Below are positions 24,400-26,133 of a stretch of 26,133 bases of DNA, in pieces. The DNA is from Azolla pinnata (lineage: Eukaryota > Streptophyta > Polypodiopsida > Salviniales > Salviniaceae). The first letter of the stretch is position 1; each line of letters begins with the position of its first letter. A model generated the notes under the pieces. That model saw nothing but the letters and a program-made list of their open reading frames with translations. It did no database searches and was not told the origin of the DNA. The translations under genes and the position numbers were made by a program. The stretch covers positions 1 through 26,133 of the forward strand of contig JBBBWG010006714.1 in assembly GCA_037176905.1 (NCBI GenBank), given 5' to 3'.

Positions 24400-24515
24400 C
24401 TGAGCTTTAATCGATGAATTAATTTGATGTAATTGAGCTCACAATTAATTGATTTGGTGTTAATATATTAATTGAGTGTTCATTCTTAGATGTAGGTGTT
24501 AATTTGTAATTTGTT
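24400..24515. repeat. Dispersed repeat family, inverted fragment
   Basis: Reading TGAGCT...ATTGAGCTCACAATTAATTGATTTGGTGTTAAT...GGTGTTAATTT, this matches the reverse complement of 20373-20494. Most differences are C-to-T or G-to-A relative to copy A. Confidence 0.7.
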
Positions 24516-24717
24516 AGTTTTTAATAGGTATTAAAAGGTAATTTTCCCTTTAAACTATTTGTGTTGTCGCCAATCGTAAGTTACTGAGGAATTTCTTCAA
24601 ATGTGCAAATATACAAGCTTTGAAAGAGCTAAGATTCTACTTCATTTTTTGAGGGAATTCAACTTGTGTTGTGTCCATTGGAAGATGATCTTAGTTTGCA
24701 GTGGATCATCACCTTGG

Positions 24718-24718
<1 letters not shown>

Positions 24719-24754
<36 letters not shown>
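24719..24754. repeat. (TA)n microsatellite
   Basis: A run of alternating T and A of about 34 bases lies just left of the 188-bp repeat array. Confidence 0.95.
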
Positions 24755-24755
<1 letters not shown>

Positions 24756-24769
24756 TTCATTAGCTCTAA

Positions 24770-25207
24770 TTAAGTTATTTTTAACTCTAGAATCTTATAT
24801 CATATGAGAAAGCTATAAGTTTTTTGATTCAGGCGATCGATCTTGATTGTCTTTACCTCATCTTTGACACAATTCTCCTTTTTCTTTCGTGTTTATCGCC
24901 ATGAGTTTCACAATGTAGATTTTTTCATGTCATATGATAGCTACTTTATTCGGTTTGATTCAGCTATTTGAACTTAAGAATCCGATATCATATGACGAAG
25001 CTATAAGCTTTTTCATGTAGGTCGACGCTTGTCTCTAATACTTTTACTTTTTCTTACGTGTCTCTCGCCTTGAGTGTAAGAATTTAGATTTTTTTATGCC
25101 ATATAATTACTTACTTCACAAACGTTGATTCAACTATTTAAAGTCTAGTATCCGATATTATACAAAGAAGCTATGAGCTATTAGATGCGAGCAGTCTCTT
25201 TTGATTG
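24770..25207. repeat. ~188-bp satellite-like array, block 1
   Basis: Landmark AGCTATAAG or AGCTATGAG recurs at 24811, 24999 and 25169 (spacings 188 and 170). Each is preceded by ATCATATGA-like sequence and followed by ACTTTTACTTTTTCTTACGTGT and CATGTCATATGATA-like motifs. Block 1 holds nearly three units. It is separated from block 2 by the repeat copy at 25208-25468. Confidence 0.8.
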
Positions 25208-25468
25208 ACGAACTTCTGTTAATTGAATATAGTAAGGGAATCGATTAGGATAAACTTACGGGAAACGAATAGGAATGACATCAATTAGCATTATACAAAT
25301 GGAATTAATTGGGTGCTGGTTTTTAGGGGAAGATGAGTTTAGGCGTTGATTAAGTAAATTTTTTACTTTAATAAGCATTAAAACGTAGGTTATAAATTTG
25401 TCATGCGTTCTTTGTCTGGACAAGTGTGAAAGGTGCAAGTGTTTGGACATGTGTGAAAACTATAGATT
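25208..25468. repeat. Dispersed repeat family, copy B
   Basis: This is a direct, diverged copy of 20589-20847: CTTCTGTTAATTGAATATAG, AATTAATTGGGTGCT, TAAGCATTAAAACGTA, GTCTGGACAAGTGTGAAA. Differences from copy A are mostly C-to-T or G-to-A. It lies between two blocks of the 188-bp array, which suggests insertion into the array. Confidence 0.8.
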
Positions 25469-25489
25469 GCGGCAACTGTCGCGACAAAC

Positions 25490-25985
25490 AACCCAATACT
25501 TTGTATTGCTAGAATCTAAACTCTAGAATCTCACACAGTTTTATTTTTTCTTCCATGTCTATCACCGTAAGTTTCAAAATTTAGATTCTCTCATGGCATA
25601 TGATAACCTATTTTATTATCTTTGATTCAACAATTTGGACTCTAGAATTTGATATCATACGAGAAAGCTATAAACTTTTTGATGCAGGTAGTCGCTCTTG
25701 ACTGTCCCTACTTGTTATCTGATACACTTTTACTTTTTTATACATAACTGTTGCCTTGAGTTAACAATGTACATTTTTTCATGGCACATTATAACTGATT
25801 TCATTGACTTTGATTTCAGCTATTTGAACTCAAGATTCTCATGTCATAAGCAAAAACTATGAGCTTTTTGATGCACGCGGTCGCTCTTGATTGTCCTTGC
25901 TTCATTTTTTACACACTTTTACTTTTTCTTACGTGTATGTCACCCTAAGTATGAGAATGTAAATATTTTCATGTCATATGATATC
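25490..25985. repeat. ~188-bp satellite-like array, block 2
   Basis: Landmarks AGCTATAAA at 25666 and AACTATGAG at 25856 are 190 bp apart, with the same TTTACTTTTT...ACGTGT and TTTTCATG...CATATGATA neighbours as in block 1. At least two units plus part-units are present. Confidence 0.75.
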
Positions 25986-26053
25986 GTTGTCGTGAAGAAA
26001 ACTGTCCCTAGGTGGAATCTGGAATGGAATTGGCTTCGGAAGGATCAGCAGGT

Positions 26054-26124
26054 CTAAAAGGGATCCGGCCTACAGGGTAGGCCGACCTATCTGAACGGAA
26101 TTCGGACCGTTAGGATAGGCCGGC
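26054..26124. other. Inverted-repeat structure at the right edge
   Basis: GCCGACCTATCTGAACGG (26081-26098) pairs with CCGTTAGGATAGGCCGGC (26107-26124) at 15 of 18 positions around an 8-base loop. Just before it GGCCTA-CAGGG-TAGGCC forms a second small hairpin. Base composition is far richer in GC than the AT-rich array to the left, so a different element begins near 25985. It is cut by the window end. Confidence 0.6.
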
Positions 26125-26133
26125 TGACGCAGA

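Noticed and set aside
20589..25468. LTR retrotransposon with copies A and B as LTRs
   Set aside because: The copies are strongly diverged from one another, no TG...CA ends, primer-binding site or gag-pol remnants were seen between them, and a spliced host-like gene lies inside.

Overview
This is nuclear DNA of a land plant. The genes have many spliceosomal introns. Interstitial repeats have the plant telomere unit TTTAGGG. The proteins are plant families: two PLS-type pentatricopeptide repeat (PPR) proteins, an RGGA/Stm1-type ribosome- and RNA-binding protein, and a calcium-dependent protein kinase of the CPK16/18/28 type. The GC-rich, apparently intron-poor PPR genes with 'NVVTWNAM' and 'MYGKCG' motifs look most like those of seedless vascular plants (lycophyte or fern). 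The introns (79 to 2800 bp) seem too long for Selaginella moellendorffii. The species cannot be fixed from the sequence.

Layout: 1-289 is a 49-bp minisatellite. 452-1170 (-) is the 5' exon of a PPR gene with a Glu/Lys tract made by a CTT/GAA microsatellite. 1171-1854 holds tRNA-like fragments and an unassigned open stretch. 1855-3954 (-) is a 699-aa PPR protein with a 19-residue tandem array and a C-terminus that stops in the E1 motif. 4797-9052 (-) is a seven-exon RGGA-like gene (403 aa) with a duplicated RGG block. 9369-9490 is an interstitial telomere-like tract. 10934-15055 (-) is a 12-exon CDPK (503 aa) with two GC-AG introns. 16203-17425 is a 40-bp minisatellite of about 31 units. 18992-19510 (+) is a doubtful small single-pass membrane protein with a poly-Ser tract, behind a TATA box and a telo-box leader. 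20919-23910 (+) is a two-exon gene for a 63-aa membrane-anchored protein with a 2.8-kb intron. From 20280 to the right edge there are pieces of one repeat family, in direct and inverted orientation, and a ~188-bp satellite-like array.

The genes do not form a pathway. The PPR proteins would act on organelle RNA, RGGA on ribosomes and mRNA, and the CDPK at membranes in calcium signalling. The clearest unusual features are repeat-driven changes inside coding sequence (PPR 19-mer array, PPR Glu/Lys insert, RGG block duplication, poly-Ser tract), the paired GC-AG introns, and the repeat-rich flanks of the 63-aa gene. I found no clearly new multi-gene system, no RNA gene and no intact transposon.
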